A stretch of DNA of 64,000 nucleotides from Anastatus disparis (taxonomy: Eukaryota; Arthropoda; Insecta; Hymenoptera; Eupelmidae): positions 9,510,001-9,574,000 of the forward strand of contig JAFFSR010000347.1 of NCBI GenBank assembly GCA_017163975.1. Direction: 5' to 3'. The notes beneath the pieces are model-generated. The model was not told the DNA's origin. It made no database searches and saw only the letters and a program-made list of their open reading frames with translations. Each line of letters starts with the position of its first letter. Within the stretch, counting starts at the first letter, position 1. Position numbers and translations under genes: made by a program. Positions 38,281 to 50,322 of this stretch are shown here, in pieces.

Positions 38281-38721
38281 CGTATGCTGATGTAAGCAAA
38301 CGACGTTACGCTTTTACAAGTTATGATTTTTCGAGAAAAATGCATAAAGCTGAATTATCAAACGCGAAGAAGAAAACTTCAATGATAAAATTTCACGGGC
38401 TCTCTGATTATTTAAATTTTTATAAGTCTTGTATTTGCAAATAGAGATATTTGGTTGATTATATTAACATAACAAATTTCTCATATATCGTGACATTTGA
38501 TAAGATGAGCGATATGTATTTTTACAATAAAGAATTCTAATTGTCATAGAATATTATTATTTGATTAATTATCTTTTTATTGTATTAATTAATGATTGCA
38601 AGTAAATTAATAATAATATTTTTTTATCCTTTGAACTAATACAAGAAGTAAAATAATGCTGTTATATCAATTATTTTATTTTCCTATGATTTGAATATCA
38701 TTCTCATATTTTTAGTAATAA
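38281..38721. other. AT-rich DNA, no gene
   Basis: No recognisable feature. The open stretch that starts at 38250 runs out of the TIR of the preceding element. Confidence 0.4.
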
Positions 38722-38946
38722 CAACGAAGATAGACGCTTATAGAAGCGTACTTCTGGGTTAAATTTTTCGTCCGATACGCCGGGTAACACTTTAACATTG
38801 TTTGTATATCTATACATATGAAAAATTTGATATATATAGATATAAAAATACATGGGATCTAGTGGCGCCCTCAGTAGCTGGGTAACTCATTTTTGGCAGA
38901 AATTTCCCATTTAAGAGTACGCTTCTATAAGCGTCTATATTCGTTG
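38722..38946. mobile_element. 225-bp MITE with CAACGAAGATAGACGCTTAT ends
   Basis: The left end CAACGAAGATAGACGCTTAT is mirrored by ATAAGCGTCTATATTCGTTG. The flanks share GTAATAA on both sides (38715-38721 and 38947-38953), a 7-base direct repeat (or 9 with one mismatch if the boundary is shifted by one). Confidence 0.75.
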
Positions 38947-39319
38947 GTAATAACCAAATTTATATGGTATTTTGACTAAATGCTTTTCAATTTAATGATC
39001 TTTAATATATTCGAAATATCTCTTAAATTCAAATTAAGCGCGCTTTTTCTGCGTTGTATAAACTATGTATGTTCAAGTGATTTACCGTTATTAAGAAAAA
39101 TAAACTGATCTTTTTAATAATGTTTCGACATTTAATGCGGTTACCTATATTTGTTTCATTTGATAAATCGAATTGAGATTTTTATTGATTAGATTTAGTA
39201 TGCATCCGACATAAGACTTCGATTTAGAAAAGCAAATTTTGAACTTAAATTTTTAAAGCTTTTGACCGTTTAGGAGTATAAATCTATACTCCGTTATATT
39301 TAGCGTGATTTTATTTTCC
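38947..39319. other. AT-rich DNA, no readable gene
   Basis: Probably former BEL/Pao sequence by position. I see no motifs. Confidence 0.35.
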
Positions 39320-39990
39320 AAAATTCGTTTGTCTTGGCTGCAACAATCTGCGATGGTGCCCGTTTAAAAGCATTTTTAAATAGCGTCCACTGTTCTGTTT
39401 TCCTGTCAAAAGTTAAGAATATAGCGACGAGCAGCTTCAACATTATACGAATTGTAACGTTAGTTTTTTGGAACTAATTGTATCTCAAGTTTCCATGTTG
39501 TGTAAAGGTTTAAGTTTTAGCAATACCTTAAAGTTTAGATTTTCGAGTCAAATATAAGTATCATGCTTATTTTCCGTGTCGATTTTTTCAATTATTTCAT
39601 TAACGTCGGCGAATCGAGATGTAAGAGCTTGTAACTGTAATTGCGATTTATCATCACCAACTTCATTTGTTGATTCAAAATTATTTGAAAATTTACTAAA
39701 CAGAACTATATGCCTTATAATTGTTTCGCGTTTTCGTATAAATATGTTTAGACGATCGAATGCCTCTATGTTGGTATTATAATAAATTGTTAAATGGACA
39801 CTTAAAAAATGTTTCAGCGATTCAATGATAGTACTTACCCTACTATTCCTGTTTCCTCTGCTTACTGATATTGTATTTAAAATTGGAATGATAGTCCAAT
39901 TAACCGCCTTAAGTGGTGTATTTCTGTGAAGTCTGGTCGATCAAAGATGCAGAACTTATCGGCTTTAAGTTTGACTTTGAGACATTGTCT
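39320..39990 (-). pseudogene. BEL/Pao retrotransposon gag N-terminal fragment
   Basis: On the minus strand 39780-39560 reads FDRLNIFIRKRETIIRHIVL, FSKFSNNFES and LQALTSRFADVNEIIEKIDT. This fits the coiled N-terminal helical region of BEL/Pao Gag (RKRxxIxxxxxxFxxFL ... L..RL..F...NE.....). It is open back to about 39900 in the same frame. After a stop, another frame gives FLTFDRKTEQWTLFKNAFKR near 39430-39370, matching the LPxFDGxxxxWxxFxxxF block that follows in this family. The element shares strand and order with the integrase fragment at 35918-36430. Confidence 0.65.
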
Positions 39991-40149
39991 CTTTTTATGT
40001 ATCAAAATATAGTTTATAGATTTTCTTGAATATTTATCAAAATCGTTTCGTTAGACGGTACATCACAGTTTTTATTTCTCCACTTATATGCACTGTACAC
40101 TGAGTTGCTCGCTTGGCCTAAAAATAATATAGGCGAAGAGTCACTGCTG
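39991..40149. other. Spacer, no gene
   Basis: Short AT-rich stretch between the gag remnant and the hairpin element. Confidence 0.35.
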
Positions 40150-40328
40150 TTTTAGTAATATACGCAACAAGTGACGTACGAAGGGATAATATTGGCAGGG
40201 GTCAATGTTTTTTGCGCGAGCAGTAGAAAGTCGAGGGCGCGCTTGCGCGCCCGAGATTTTCTGCTGCTCAAGCAAAAAACATTTAACCCTGCAAATATTT
40301 TCCCGACGTACGTCACATGTTGCGTAGA
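40150..40328. mobile_element. 179-bp near-complete palindrome with GC-rich apex
   Basis: TACGCAACAAGTGACGTACG mirrors CGACGTACGTCACATGTTGCGTA. Inner GAGCAGTAGAAAGTCGAGGG mirrors CCCGAGATTTTCTGCTGCTC. The apex is GGGCGCGCTTGCGCGCCC. Design (AT arms, GC tip) resembles the 2287-2426 elements, but the sequence differs. Confidence 0.75.
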
Positions 40329-40586
40329 TTATTTTATGCTGTTGTAAGCAGTTAGAGGAACAATAAAATTATAAGTATATAATTGAATACATTTTTTACA
40401 ATTTTTCAATGTATATATCATGAATTTATAAAATGCGAAAGAAGCAATGTCGTAATTTAAAGAATCGTGGAACAAACGTGAAACGAGGCTGTCTTGCGCG
40501 CGCAGACGAGTCTGCGCGTGCAAGCGCCACATGTTGTCGCGTGACGCTTCGAGAAACAAAGCAAGCGTAACTTACGGTATCGCTGG
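40329..40586. other. Spacer with a second GC-rich hairpin
   Basis: CTTGCGCGCGCAGACGAGTCTGCGCGTGCAAG at 40493-40524 is a near-perfect palindrome. No gene. Confidence 0.5.
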
Positions 40587-41473
40587 GGGGTTATTCACTA
40601 ACTTTTTAACGATAACGATTGACTTAACGTTTCGACGTCGAAAAGCGTTAAGGACTCTACTTTTTCAAGTAATCAATAAACACATATGAAAAAATGTTTT
40701 AGCTTATTATTAAATCTTTTACAACAGACATTTACAAAATAAATATTCAAAATTAAAAGAATTTCAAACAATTATTACATCAAAATAAACATGATTACAA
40801 AAAAAATTGTTTAAGTTTTTGACATATTTATACGCAAATAAATTATAATTTTACTAGTTTTTTTGTAGATTTATATTAGATCTTGTATTATGAAAACTTA
40901 AGTAATATTTTATAACTTATTTAATTTTATATGCTACTAATTATATATCCAAAATAATAATTAGAAAAAATATCATGATCCACTCATTTTAAATCCCAAT
41001 ACAGAAAAAAAGGAATTTTAACAACATTTGCCTTAAAACACACAACACGTAACATTCATATTAGAAATATATCTGTATTCATGTTTCTATTATATATTCT
41101 TCTAACTCAACATTATCCAAGCCAACATTTTTATTTTGAAAGACGAAATTTTAAAAACTAATATTTTTAAGTTCAGCAGCAAACTTAACAATTCAATCGA
41201 GAAACTGTAGTTGATGCTATAGAATATAAAATGCAAATTTAGATTAATATATAATTTTATTGAAAAACGTTTTTTATTGGTGATAAGATAAGTTTATTTA
41301 AAACAATATTTATATTATTTTTTTCTGTTCGTTTTTATTAAAGTACATATAAGTCACTTTAAAACCTGCAGATCCAATTGAATTTTAAATTATACACAAT
41401 TTACCATTTAACCATGTATGATTACAAATAATTTTTATGATTACTAATGTAAATAATAATAAAATAATGTTCC

Positions 41474-41534
<61 letters not shown>

Positions 41535-41860
41535 TATTATTCCATTTGAATGATCAAATCAAGTCGGAGTAATTCTTTTGTTTCTAGAAATTTTTTCTGT
41601 CAATGCATATACATATGTTATGCATAATATAACGTTTTACAATTTAACGTACGATTTACAACCGAGCTTCAAATTGGTTGTAAAATTTGTCGATAAAATC
41701 GACTTAGCGCTTCAGTTTAGAACATTTTCGTCGTTACGTCAACATGATCTCTGATAACGTTCGCGATATTCGATAGTATTTGCTGAAAAATGATTACTGC
41801 GCATGCGCGCGTCGGCGTTAAGCTTGCCGTTAGACGTTACGATATTACTGAATAAGCCCC
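40587..41860. mobile_element. 1.27 kb TIR element, ends GGGGTTATTCACTAA / TTACTGAATAAGCCCC
   Basis: Ends match as imperfect inverted repeats for about 30 bases (ending in TAACG on both sides) and are flanked by CTGG at 40583-40586 and 41861-41864. The interior is AT-rich with an (AT)n run at 41480-41531 and no transposase frame, so it is non-autonomous or decayed. Confidence 0.5.
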
Positions 41861-42355
41861 CTGGGATACACAAATTTTTAATTCACGATTATTTTAATAT
41901 TTTTCTTTGATTTACTAAATACGATAGATACATCTGTTTATAAAATCTTTTCTTCTGTTATGTTTGTTTGTACTTGTAAATATGAATGTACAAACTTATA
42001 ACTGAAAATTTAAAAAATTTTTTTATTTCTCTTAAAATTTTACAAGTTTTATGTTTATTCTATTTTTTTCACTGCATCACTTTTACTGTGATTTTTTTCA
42101 CTATTAACTCTAAATTTTATTATTAATAAATCAATATGAACCATTATTTATTTAATGTATATTTTTAAAAATGTATTTAATACAAAAAAGACTATTATGA
42201 AATTTGAATAAGCGCGGGACTTAACTATGCGGCGCCGATCGTCTAACGCGCCTCTTTATGTTCTTAAGTTTACACTACTATCCTTTCCAAACACATCGGC
42301 GCTCACTTCGTACTGAAGAGTTTTGTTGTATCCCAACTTACTATAGCATATTGAG
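41861..42355. other. AT-rich DNA, no gene
   Basis: 42200-42350 is less AT-rich (GCGCGGGACTTAACTATGCG) but no coding frame is convincing. Confidence 0.4.
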
Positions 42356-42402
42356 TATTTCCCCGGGGATATATTACTTGTTCATATATCCCCGGGGAAA
42401 TA
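42356..42402. repeat. Perfect 19-bp hairpin with CCCCGGGG core
   Basis: TATTTCCCCGGGGATATAT (42356-42374) is exactly complementary to ATATATCCCCGGGGAAATA (42384-42402), with loop TACTTGTTC. Confidence 0.85.
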
Positions 42403-42534
42403 AGCTGACAGCAAATATACTTAAGTACAAAATATCACAAACAAAATACAGCGGAGCTGCGAGCGCAACTATAAGAGACCTCAATACCCATTTGACTAGC
42501 CTACTACATACGACGCCCTCTACTGCTTACTACA

Positions 42535-42860
42535 GCATAAAACATATAAACAATATATGTTCGAATGAATCGTATTATCGCTTGAGCGTATAAAAAATAT
42601 AGATAAATTATCACTATCATTTAATATATAACCAATATATGTTCGAATGAACCGTATTATCGCTTTAGCCTATAAACAATATATGTGAATTACGTGTCGC
42701 TTTAGCTTACATCTGCAGTATGTAAGTGTATTACACGTATCGTTTTTGTATGTACATATAATATTATTTGTTATTGTATGTACATATAATATTATTTGTT
42801 ATTGTATGTACATATATATTAACATATATACGTATATTGTAGACACACTATGATTCGTTT
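42535..42860. repeat. Diverged short tandem repeats with ATATGTTCGAATGAA
   Basis: CAATATATGTTCGAATGAA(T/C)CG with TATTATCGCTT recurs near 42550 and 42632, and GTATGTACATATAATATTATTTG units recur at 42748-42825. Confidence 0.6.
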
Positions 42861-42864
42861 AATC

Positions 42865-43077
42865 GCTTAGCCTATATTTGTATAATAGAGGTGATTTTTG
42901 CGTTTTCGCTTAGCCTATATTTGTATAATATCGGTGATTTTCGTTTTAGCTTAGCTTATTTGTATAATATAGGTGATTTTCGTTTTCACTTAGCCTATAT
43001 TTGTATAATATAGGTGATTTTTGTTTTCGCTTTAGCCTATATTTGTATAATATAGGTGATTTTCGTTTTCTCTTAGC
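42865..43077. repeat. Minisatellite of about 50 bp, five units
   Basis: Each unit contains CTTAGCCTATATTTGTATAA, then TATAGGTGATTTTCGTTTT. Inside every unit CCTATATT and AATATAGG can pair, so each unit is a small hairpin. Units differ by point changes and small indels. Confidence 0.8.
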
Positions 43078-44061
43078 CTGCTATATTGAATAACCAGGTG
43101 AACACTAGTGTTACGCGCGTAACTTGTCGATTTAACGCTGTTCAGAATGATGCGGCGCGAAGGACCATGGTTAGTACGCTAACCGGATTAGCGTATCTTT
43201 ATAGAAATTAATCTACAAAGATGATATTACGAATATTATAAAGTTCTGTATTGAAATTAATGTAAAACTAGGTTTATTTTGAAGGTATTTTATTTCTTAT
43301 ACTAGAGAAGGTAGTCGAAGTGACGGGAACTCGATCAAGTACAAACTGTTACTGCCTTTCGGTTTAGGTAAAGACAAACGTTAATGCAAATATACACAGG
43401 TAAAAAATACAATATGAAAATATAAAACGTATCCCTTTTTACTAATTACGGGGATTTTCAAACGGACGAAACATAGTATGCGTCCCAGATGTTTTATTAT
43501 TTGATCGCTTATAAGGCGACCCAAACGTATGTACGAATTTTTACAATCTCGGTGCCGGTCAATGCGTTTTATGGTATTAGAGGACTATATTTCGACCATA
43601 CAATAGTCACGGAGTTTAACACTACGCTGTTTTAAAATAATATATATAAAATACAGGAATTTTAGCATTGAGTGAACTATTTGTTACTGAAATACAAATT
43701 ATCGGATACAATGATAAATATTAATTTTAACATGACGTTATATAAAAATATATAAATAAAACAAGAGAAAATTAGATGTAAGTACGCAACAAATATCATA
43801 TATTAAAATTTTTCGATTTTGTACCAGAAACTCAAAGTTATTAAAAATTAATGAATTAATTTATTTCAAAATTTAACTGAATAATGTTCATGATACATAC
43901 TACAAGCTAATGTATTTATTTTTCTGGAATTTTGCAATAAAATGGAAAGATAGGCAATAATTATAAGTACAGGTGTAGTGTCCGTTTTAAATCTCCTTAA
44001 GCAATGTCAACAAATGAAGAAAATAGTTATTATTTCATAAAAAGTATTATTTTTTATTTTC
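43078..44061. other. Intergenic DNA, no gene seen
   Basis: AT-rich, with a GTTACGCGCGTAAC palindrome near 43110. No repeat structure or coding frame that I can support. Confidence 0.4.
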
Positions 44062-44450
44062 TTAACAGGAGGTCACGTATCTCTGTCCTTTTCTAATCAA
44101 AGAAATTATTTTTTTACAAAAACTAATAACTTCAGCAAAAAATGAAGAGAAAGCCGCATCTTGTATCAAAAAAAGCAATATTTTCTTTGATAAGAAAAAA
44201 TTAATTTTATTGCTTCGTTCTCAAGAAAACTTTGAAAAACCAAATTGTCCACCCTAACCTCTATGATTTAAGTTTTTCAAGGTTTTCTTGAGAACGAAGC
44301 AATAAAATTAATTTTTTCTTATCAAAGAAAATATTGCTTTTTTTGATACGAGATGCGGCTTTCTCTTCATTTTTTGATAAACTTATTAGTTTTTGTAAAA
44401 AAATCATTTCTTTGATTAGAAAAGGACAGAGATACGAGGCCTCCTCTTAA
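44062..44450. mobile_element. Family A TTAA foldback MITE, copy 1 (389 bp)
   Basis: Bounded by TTAACAGGAGGTCACGTATC and the end GATACGAGGCCTCCTCTTAA. The interior is a near-perfect palindrome whose central arm holds CTAATCAAAGAAATTATTTT mirrored. Confidence 0.9.
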
Positions 44451-44547
44451 GATTATTTTGTATTATTATTACAGTGTTATTATTTTATTCTTTGTTCTTA
44501 TGTTAAATATAACATAAAATAAAGTTTCTTTAAGTAAAATTTCATTT

Positions 44548-44936
44548 TTAAGAGGAGGTCGAGTATATCTGTCCTTATCTAATCAAAGAATTGATTTTTT
44601 CACAAAAATTAATAACTGTAGCAAAAAGTAAGGAGATAGCCCCATCTCGTATAATAAAAAGCAAGATTTTCTTTGATGAGGAAAAATTATTTATATCGAT
44701 TCGTTTTGAAGAAAACCTTGAAAAACTGAATTGTCCATCCTAACCTCTATTTTTTAAGTTTTTCAAGGTTTTCTTCAAAACGAATCGATAAAAATAATTT
44801 TTCCTCATCAAAGAAAATCTTGCTTTTTATTATACGAGATGGGGCTATCTCCTTATTTTTTGCTACAATTATTAGTTTTTGCAAAAAAATTAATTCTTTG
44901 ATTAGAAAAGGACAGAGATATACGACCTGCTCTTAA
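44548..44936. mobile_element. Family A TTAA foldback MITE, copy 2 (389 bp)
   Basis: Bounded by TTAAGAGGAGGTCGAGTATA and the end ATACGACCTGCTCTTAA. Same palindromic interior as copy 1, with its own substitutions. Confidence 0.9.
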
Positions 44937-44939
44937 CCT

Positions 44940-45100
44940 TTATTCATTATTACATTAACCTAATGACTTCATCATAATCATGAGCATAATCATGATCATA
45001 ATTACGCTCATAATTATGTCTCTATAGTCCATCTATCCCTTGTTATCCCTTCAGCATAATTATGGTTATAATTATGACAAAAGTTATGATCATAATTATG
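44940..45100. repeat. Degenerate CATAATTATGAT repeat
   Basis: ATAATCATGAGCATAATCAT, GATCATAATTACGCTCATAA and TTATGATCATAATTATGTCG are built from a self-complementary word of about 12 bases close to ATAATTATGATC. Confidence 0.6.
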
Positions 45101-45436
45101 TCGCCAGGAGACAAGATTTATCGACACAATATGCGGCATAAAATGCTCATCCGGCATCAAATATGGCAAATGATGGCCATCTTATGTCTAACAATTCTAC
45201 CAGTGTTTAAATAAAAATAATTAATTCATTATTTTCATGCCTTATAAAGTTTTATACCAATAAAGTTCATCAGAATTGTTCATTTATAAGATACAAAAAC
45301 AAGTTTTGCCGAGATATACACCTTTTTGCAACACATAAAGTACGTATGACGATTGGGTGTTTCTATAGTTACGAAACGCACTGTATTTAACAATTTACTT
45401 AAGAGCAGGCCAGAGCAAATTTAAAAATATTTATAA
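45101..45436. other. AT-rich DNA with a solitary MITE end
   Basis: TTAAGAGCAGGCC near 45402-45414 matches the tip of the family B MITEs, without a partner end nearby. Otherwise nothing. Confidence 0.4.
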
Positions 45437-45835
45437 TGACTCTTCTATGTTCAAACAATAATAACATTTTAAAACAAAAATCATATGTTTTCAAAAGTGA
45501 CTGCGCATATACAGTAAATTCTTTTAACCTTTAGAGGGCCGGAGAATCTCGAAAGTCGCTCACCCCGTGATCAATATTTCGCCTATCATCGATCAATGAT
45601 TTAAGATACCTTTTATACCTTTTTTCTGAGGACAATAGGTCCACTGAAATCCCAGCTCTTTAAAGGTTAGAGCAATGATTTTTATTAGATGGGATTTTTT
45701 CTTTTACTCTTTTGAAATATTTTTTAGAATTTAGCAAGTTTTTAGAGGTGAGCAATTTAAAAAAAATTCCTAAGCATTTTATTGAATTCATAAACATTGA
45801 AAATAATAATTATATTAACGGTAAATCAAAGGCTA
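45437..45835 (+). pseudogene. Second copy of the unrecognised 25574-25810 fragment, split by a MITE
   Basis: 45437 onward (ATGACTCTTCTATGTTCAAA) and 45730-45835 (TTTTTAGAGGTGAGCAATTT, GAATTCATAAACATTG) match the 25810-25574 minus-strand sequence. A family C MITE lies between them and a family A MITE caps the right end. The reading frame is broken here. Confidence 0.5.
45524..45670. mobile_element. Family C TTAA MITE, copy 2
   Basis: Begins TTAACCTTTAGAGGGCCGGA and ends CTCTTTAAAGGTTAG, matching the 20883-21040 element at its termini. The right TTAA has become TTAG. Confidence 0.65.
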
Positions 45836-46222
45836 TTAAGAGGAGGTCGGGTATATCTGTCCTTTTCTAATCAAAGAATTGATTATTTTACAAAAATTAA
45901 TAATTGTAGCAAAAAATAAGAAGAAAGCCCCATCTCTTATAATAAAAAGCTAGATTTTCTTTTATGAGGAAAAATTATTTTTATCGCTTCGTTTTTAAGA
46001 AAACCTTAAAAAACTGAATTGTCCATCCTAACCTATATTTTTTAAGTTTTTGAAGGTTTTCTTCAAAACGAATCGATAAAAATAATTTTCCCTCATCAAA
46101 GAGAATATTGTTTTTTATGATACAAGATGGGGCTCTCCTTATTTTTTGCTACAATTATTAGTTTTTGCAAAAAAATTATTTCTTTGATTAGAAAAGGACA
46201 GAGATATAGGACCTGCTCTTAA
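45836..46222. mobile_element. Family A TTAA foldback MITE, copy 3 (387 bp)
   Basis: Bounded by TTAAGAGGAGGTCGGGTATA and the end ATAGGACCTGCTCTTAA. Same palindromic interior. Confidence 0.9.
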
Positions 46223-47589
46223 TCTATATCTCACGTAGTACACTTGGCGAATAGGATATTTTTCCGAATACTCACCTAACGGCAATATCGTATATTTTAC
46301 CGCAGATATAAGACAATCCCAAATCATGGATCAAATTTCGCATCATCGTTACTTCCCAATAAGCACAACCACTTGAAAGTAATCTTAAAGAATACTTTTG
46401 TAACTCTTTAATGTTCGCGGACATTCAAGAGTTAGAAAAGAATTCTTTGAGATTACTTTTGAGATGCGGTGCTTATTGGGTTATTACTTAATGACATAAC
46501 TGTAGTAAACAAACAATAATTATTAAATTATAATTATGAAAGATAAATATATGTATAATCTAGTGGTGAAATGAACTCCACCAATATTTAATTGAGTAAA
46601 CCGTTCTCACAATTGAAATATATTGCAGGATATTTATTTAGAGTATTTGAATAGAGAATATATAAATTGAATATTCCTACCTTGATTGATTCAAGTAGAT
46701 GAAAGCTGGATACAGACAGACAAAGAATAGATATAGGCACGATTTAAAATAAGACTCGAGTCGAATATAAGAAACTTTTAAGATATTTATTGACGCTTGT
46801 AAAAATAATTAATATTGTATACAATAACTGAATTTGAATTTAAATTTGAATTACAGGATTTACGACTTGGTACCAACGATGATCCTGGGGTAATGCCCCA
46901 CATGTCATTTGTTTCATTTGGCTTTTATACTCATATTTGTCTATTAGATTTATTATCTTTTACATAAATTTTTATTTATGAATTTTCTTAAAGTTTGATA
47001 ATATGTTTCGTAATGGTTTTTAGGATTCGTTTGGTAATTTCGAAATATACATTTTGATTCTTTTCTTATGATCTACTTAATTTCGCTTAATAATGAAATA
47101 ATGCGACTGTTCAATAACTGAGGAATTTTGATTTACCAATGTTAATAAAAAAGATACGTTTATGACGTAACATAATAGTCCCCGGTTTGCCGACCTCTTT
47201 ATCACCTGATTACCTACAGGCTGCTATTTTGTAAATACGTTCTTCTTGACGAGTTCTACAACTTTTCTATCTACGAAAATTCTTGATTAGGCAGCATTTT
47301 TTACTGCGAAGTCTCGAAACATGTAAATTAAACAGTGTAAGTATTTATTACCTTTACTTTTTAGTCAAGTTTTAGCTTAAGGGAATGTAAAATACCAACG
47401 TTACAGTTTTCCAAATATTTTATCTATCATCAAAAAATTTTAAGAATATCTCTATATTACAGCCTTCCATTTTTACTGATAAAAAGCCTAATATAGAGAT
47501 ATTTCAGAAATTTTTTGAATAAAGATTAAAAATATGGAAAACTGCAATGTCGGTAACTATGTATAAATCATATACCCTATTACATCCCC
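46223..47589. other. Intergenic DNA with two small foldbacks, no gene
   Basis: 46355-46480 is a foldback with ends CCCAATAAGCACA and TGCTTATTGGG. 47384-47552 is another, with AATACCAACGTTACAGTTTTCC mirrored by GGAAAACTGCAATGTCGGTA. 47170-47300 is less AT-rich. None of this appears coding. Confidence 0.5.
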
Positions 47590-47981
47590 TTAACGGCAGG
47601 CCGGAGTAGAACCTGATACCGGCCGAGTAACAATTGAGTTGTTTGTTATTTACTCAAGTATTAAACAGTGTACCTTCAAAATAAAGGTTGATCGCAATAG
47701 ATATTATTATTATGAATATCTATGCACAAGAAAAAAAAATCTACCGATTTGTTTTTGAGAAAAGTAAGGAACGCCGAAGTAAAAGATTATGTTTATAATA
47801 TTTTCGCGTTCCTTACTTTTCTCAAAAACAAAGCGATAGATTTTTTTTTTCTTGTGCATAAATATTTGTAATAATAATATCTATTGCGCTCAACCTTCAA
47901 TTTGCAGATACCCCGTTTAATACTTGAGTAAATAATAAAAATGCCGATTAGACAAGGACAGCGAATCCGGCCTGCTCTTAA
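47590..47981. mobile_element. Family B TTAA foldback MITE, copy 2 (392 bp)
   Basis: Bounded by TTAACGGCAGGCCGGAGTAG and the end ATCCGGCCTGCTCTTAA. Same palindromic interior as copy 1. Confidence 0.92.
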
Positions 47982-48259
47982 GATTATTATACTACAAACA
48001 CGAAAAAAAAGTTATCTTACAAATATTTTGAGCCGTTTAGAGCGTCCGACACCCTTAATGTGTCGTTATTTCAGAGTATTGTTTTTTATTACTTATACAA
48101 GCTGAATTTTTCAGTATTGCTTCATAAAATTATTCTAAATTATGTGGTAATTATATCCTACAAAATTCACGTCTCACTTTTGGAGTCCGACGCGAAGATT
48201 ATGTCGATTTTCCAGAAGCCATTTATTTATTACCTCTTGCAGGACAAAAATAATACATA
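47982..48259. other. Spacer between two family B MITEs
   Basis: 278 bases with no second copy in the window. An open stretch at 48060-48263 has no recognisable family and runs into the MITE end. Confidence 0.35.
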
Positions 48260-48650
48260 TTAACGGCAGGCCGGAGTAGAACCTGATACCGACCGAGTAA
48301 CAATTGAGTTGTTTGTTATTTACTTAAGTGTTAATCGGTGTATCTTCAAAATAAAGGTTGATCGCAATAGATATTATTATTATGAATATCTATGCACAAG
48401 AAAAAAAAATCTACCGATTTGTTTTTGAGAAAAGTAAGGAACGCCGAAGTAAAAGATTATGTTTATAATATTTTCGCGTTCTTTACTTTTCTCAAAAACA
48501 AAGCGATAGATTTTTTTTTCTTGTGCATAAATATTGGTAATAATAATATCTATTGCGCTTAACCTTCAATTTGCAGATACACCGATTAATACTTGAGTAA
48601 ATAACAAAAATGCCAATTAGACAAGGACAGCGAATCCGGCCTGCTCTTAA
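48260..48650. mobile_element. Family B TTAA foldback MITE, copy 3 (391 bp)
   Basis: Same ends as copy 2, and very similar to it across the interior, including the words ACGCCGAAGTAAAAGATTAT and TTTATAATATTTTCGCGTT. Confidence 0.92.
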
Positions 48651-48665
48651 GAAGCGTATTCTATT

Positions 48666-49325
48666 AGTCTAGGGGCCCACTACAAATCCCGTGACCATTT
48701 TCATGTCCTCTCAAACACCAAAGCTTTTCTTTTATATTTTGACCCCCTGAATCCGAATTTCAAGGGTGTTTTGCTTAAAAATGAGGAGAAAAATAATTAT
48801 AAACAATTTATTGTTAAATTTTTGAAAATAAGTACTTTAAACCTAATAAAAACTATTCCTGATATTTTTGATGCATATTTTACGTTTAAATAACTTAATT
48901 CTATTAAAATAAAGTAGTAAATTCAATAATATTAAAAAAATTTTTTTTTTTGTGCAACCGAGAGTGATCTGTTTTATCGACCGCGCATCTGTCGCGCGCA
49001 ATGTAGCTAGATAAAACAGGTCACTCTCGGTTGCACAAAAAAATAACAAAATTTTGATTATTATTGAATTTATTACTTTATGTTAATAGAGTTAAGTTAT
49101 TTAAACGTAAAATATGCATTAAAAATATCAGGAATAGTTTTTATTAGGTTTAAAGTACTTATTTTCAAAAATTTAACAATAAATTGTTCATAATTATTTT
49201 TCTTCCCATTTTTAAGCAAAACACTCTCGAAATTCGGATTCAGGGGGTCAAAATACATAAGAAAAGCTTTGGTGGTTGAGGGGACATGAAAATGGCCACG
49301 GGATTTGTAGTGGGCCCCTAGACTC
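48666..49325. mobile_element. 660-bp palindromic foldback, ends AGTCTAGGGGCCC
   Basis: AGTCTAGGGGCCCACTACAA mirrors TTGTAGTGGGCCCCTAGACT, continuing to a central hairpin GTGCAACCGAGAGTGA... mirrored by TCACTCTCGGTTGCAC around a GC-rich loop (near 48984-49000). Open stretches inside are shared-arm artefacts. Confidence 0.85.
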
Positions 49326-49329
49326 TATG

Positions 49330-49495
49330 TACAGTCAAAGGAAACATATTCTATGATAGCTCTTTTTCTATGATTTTGAAACAAAGCGACATTATTGGAT
49401 GATTCCGTCAGTCTGCTCATTTTTATTGGTAAATTTTTAAATGTGGGAAAAATAATTATCATAGAATATGTTACCGTCGAGTGTACAAATCAAAG
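49330..49495. mobile_element. Short MITE with TACAGTCAAAGGAAACATAT ends
   Basis: TACAGTCAAAGGAAACATAT with TCTATGATA mirrors TATCATAGA with ATATGTTACCGTCGAGTGTA. A TA at each end is compatible with a Tc1/mariner-type target. Confidence 0.6.
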
Positions 49496-50322
49496 AGTGT
49501 CCGACAAGAATAGTGCGCTATATATCTTGTCCAACAAAAATGATTGGAAACATTGTAATTGGAAATTGCTATAATAGAATTACAATGATATACTTTCATT
49601 TTAAATTAACTTATGCTTATGTAGATTATTAGAGAAGTAATATGTGCTGAAAATATTAGATTTATTGTTGCCTTTTATTATTGTTGTAATCAAATGATCT
49701 TAATAATTATTATTTTAATAATAGAACCCAAAATTCTCAATAATTGATAAATGGATTTACTTAAGGATTTAACTAAATAATCATGATATTCACTATAAAC
49801 TAATGAATTTCTTTTTCTTAAATTTTGCAATAAAATAAAAAGATAATAGATATTTCAATCTCCTACATCACCACAAATTTATTGAAAGAACATAAAAATT
49901 TTAAAAATAATGCATTTGCGTTATGTGAATTTGTAATTATGTACAGATAAATAAATTTTATAATTCAGATCAAGTTTGATTTTGAAAATTATACATGTTT
50001 AGTAATTAATAATAAAATTTTTTTTGAACAAACATGGTAATTGAAAAAACATTCCCATGTTTTGAAAATTTTTTTGGTTTTTTCCTGATATCATAATTTG
50101 TATAATGTCATACATCCTTTAATACACAAAAAACTGGAAAATAAATTTTTTAAGCTCATTAAAGATCGAAAAATTGTTTCTTACATAACAAGCTTTTCTT
50201 ATTTTGAAAATTTTCAATCAAACAATCATATTAAAATTTCAAGGCGAGAATTATTGGTTTGTAAAATATGAGACTATTTATTTTAATGTATTTTATTCTA
50301 AGATGGGCAAAAGTTATTGACC
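49496..50322. other. AT-rich DNA, no gene
   Basis: No defined repeat and no coding frame. Confidence 0.45.

Noticed and set aside
39576..39782. Plus-strand 68-codon frame
   Set aside because: Antisense of the BEL/Pao gag fragment, whose minus-strand reading has family motifs.
48843..49049. Minus-strand 68-codon frame
   Set aside because: Lies in one arm of the 660-bp palindrome and has no conserved features.
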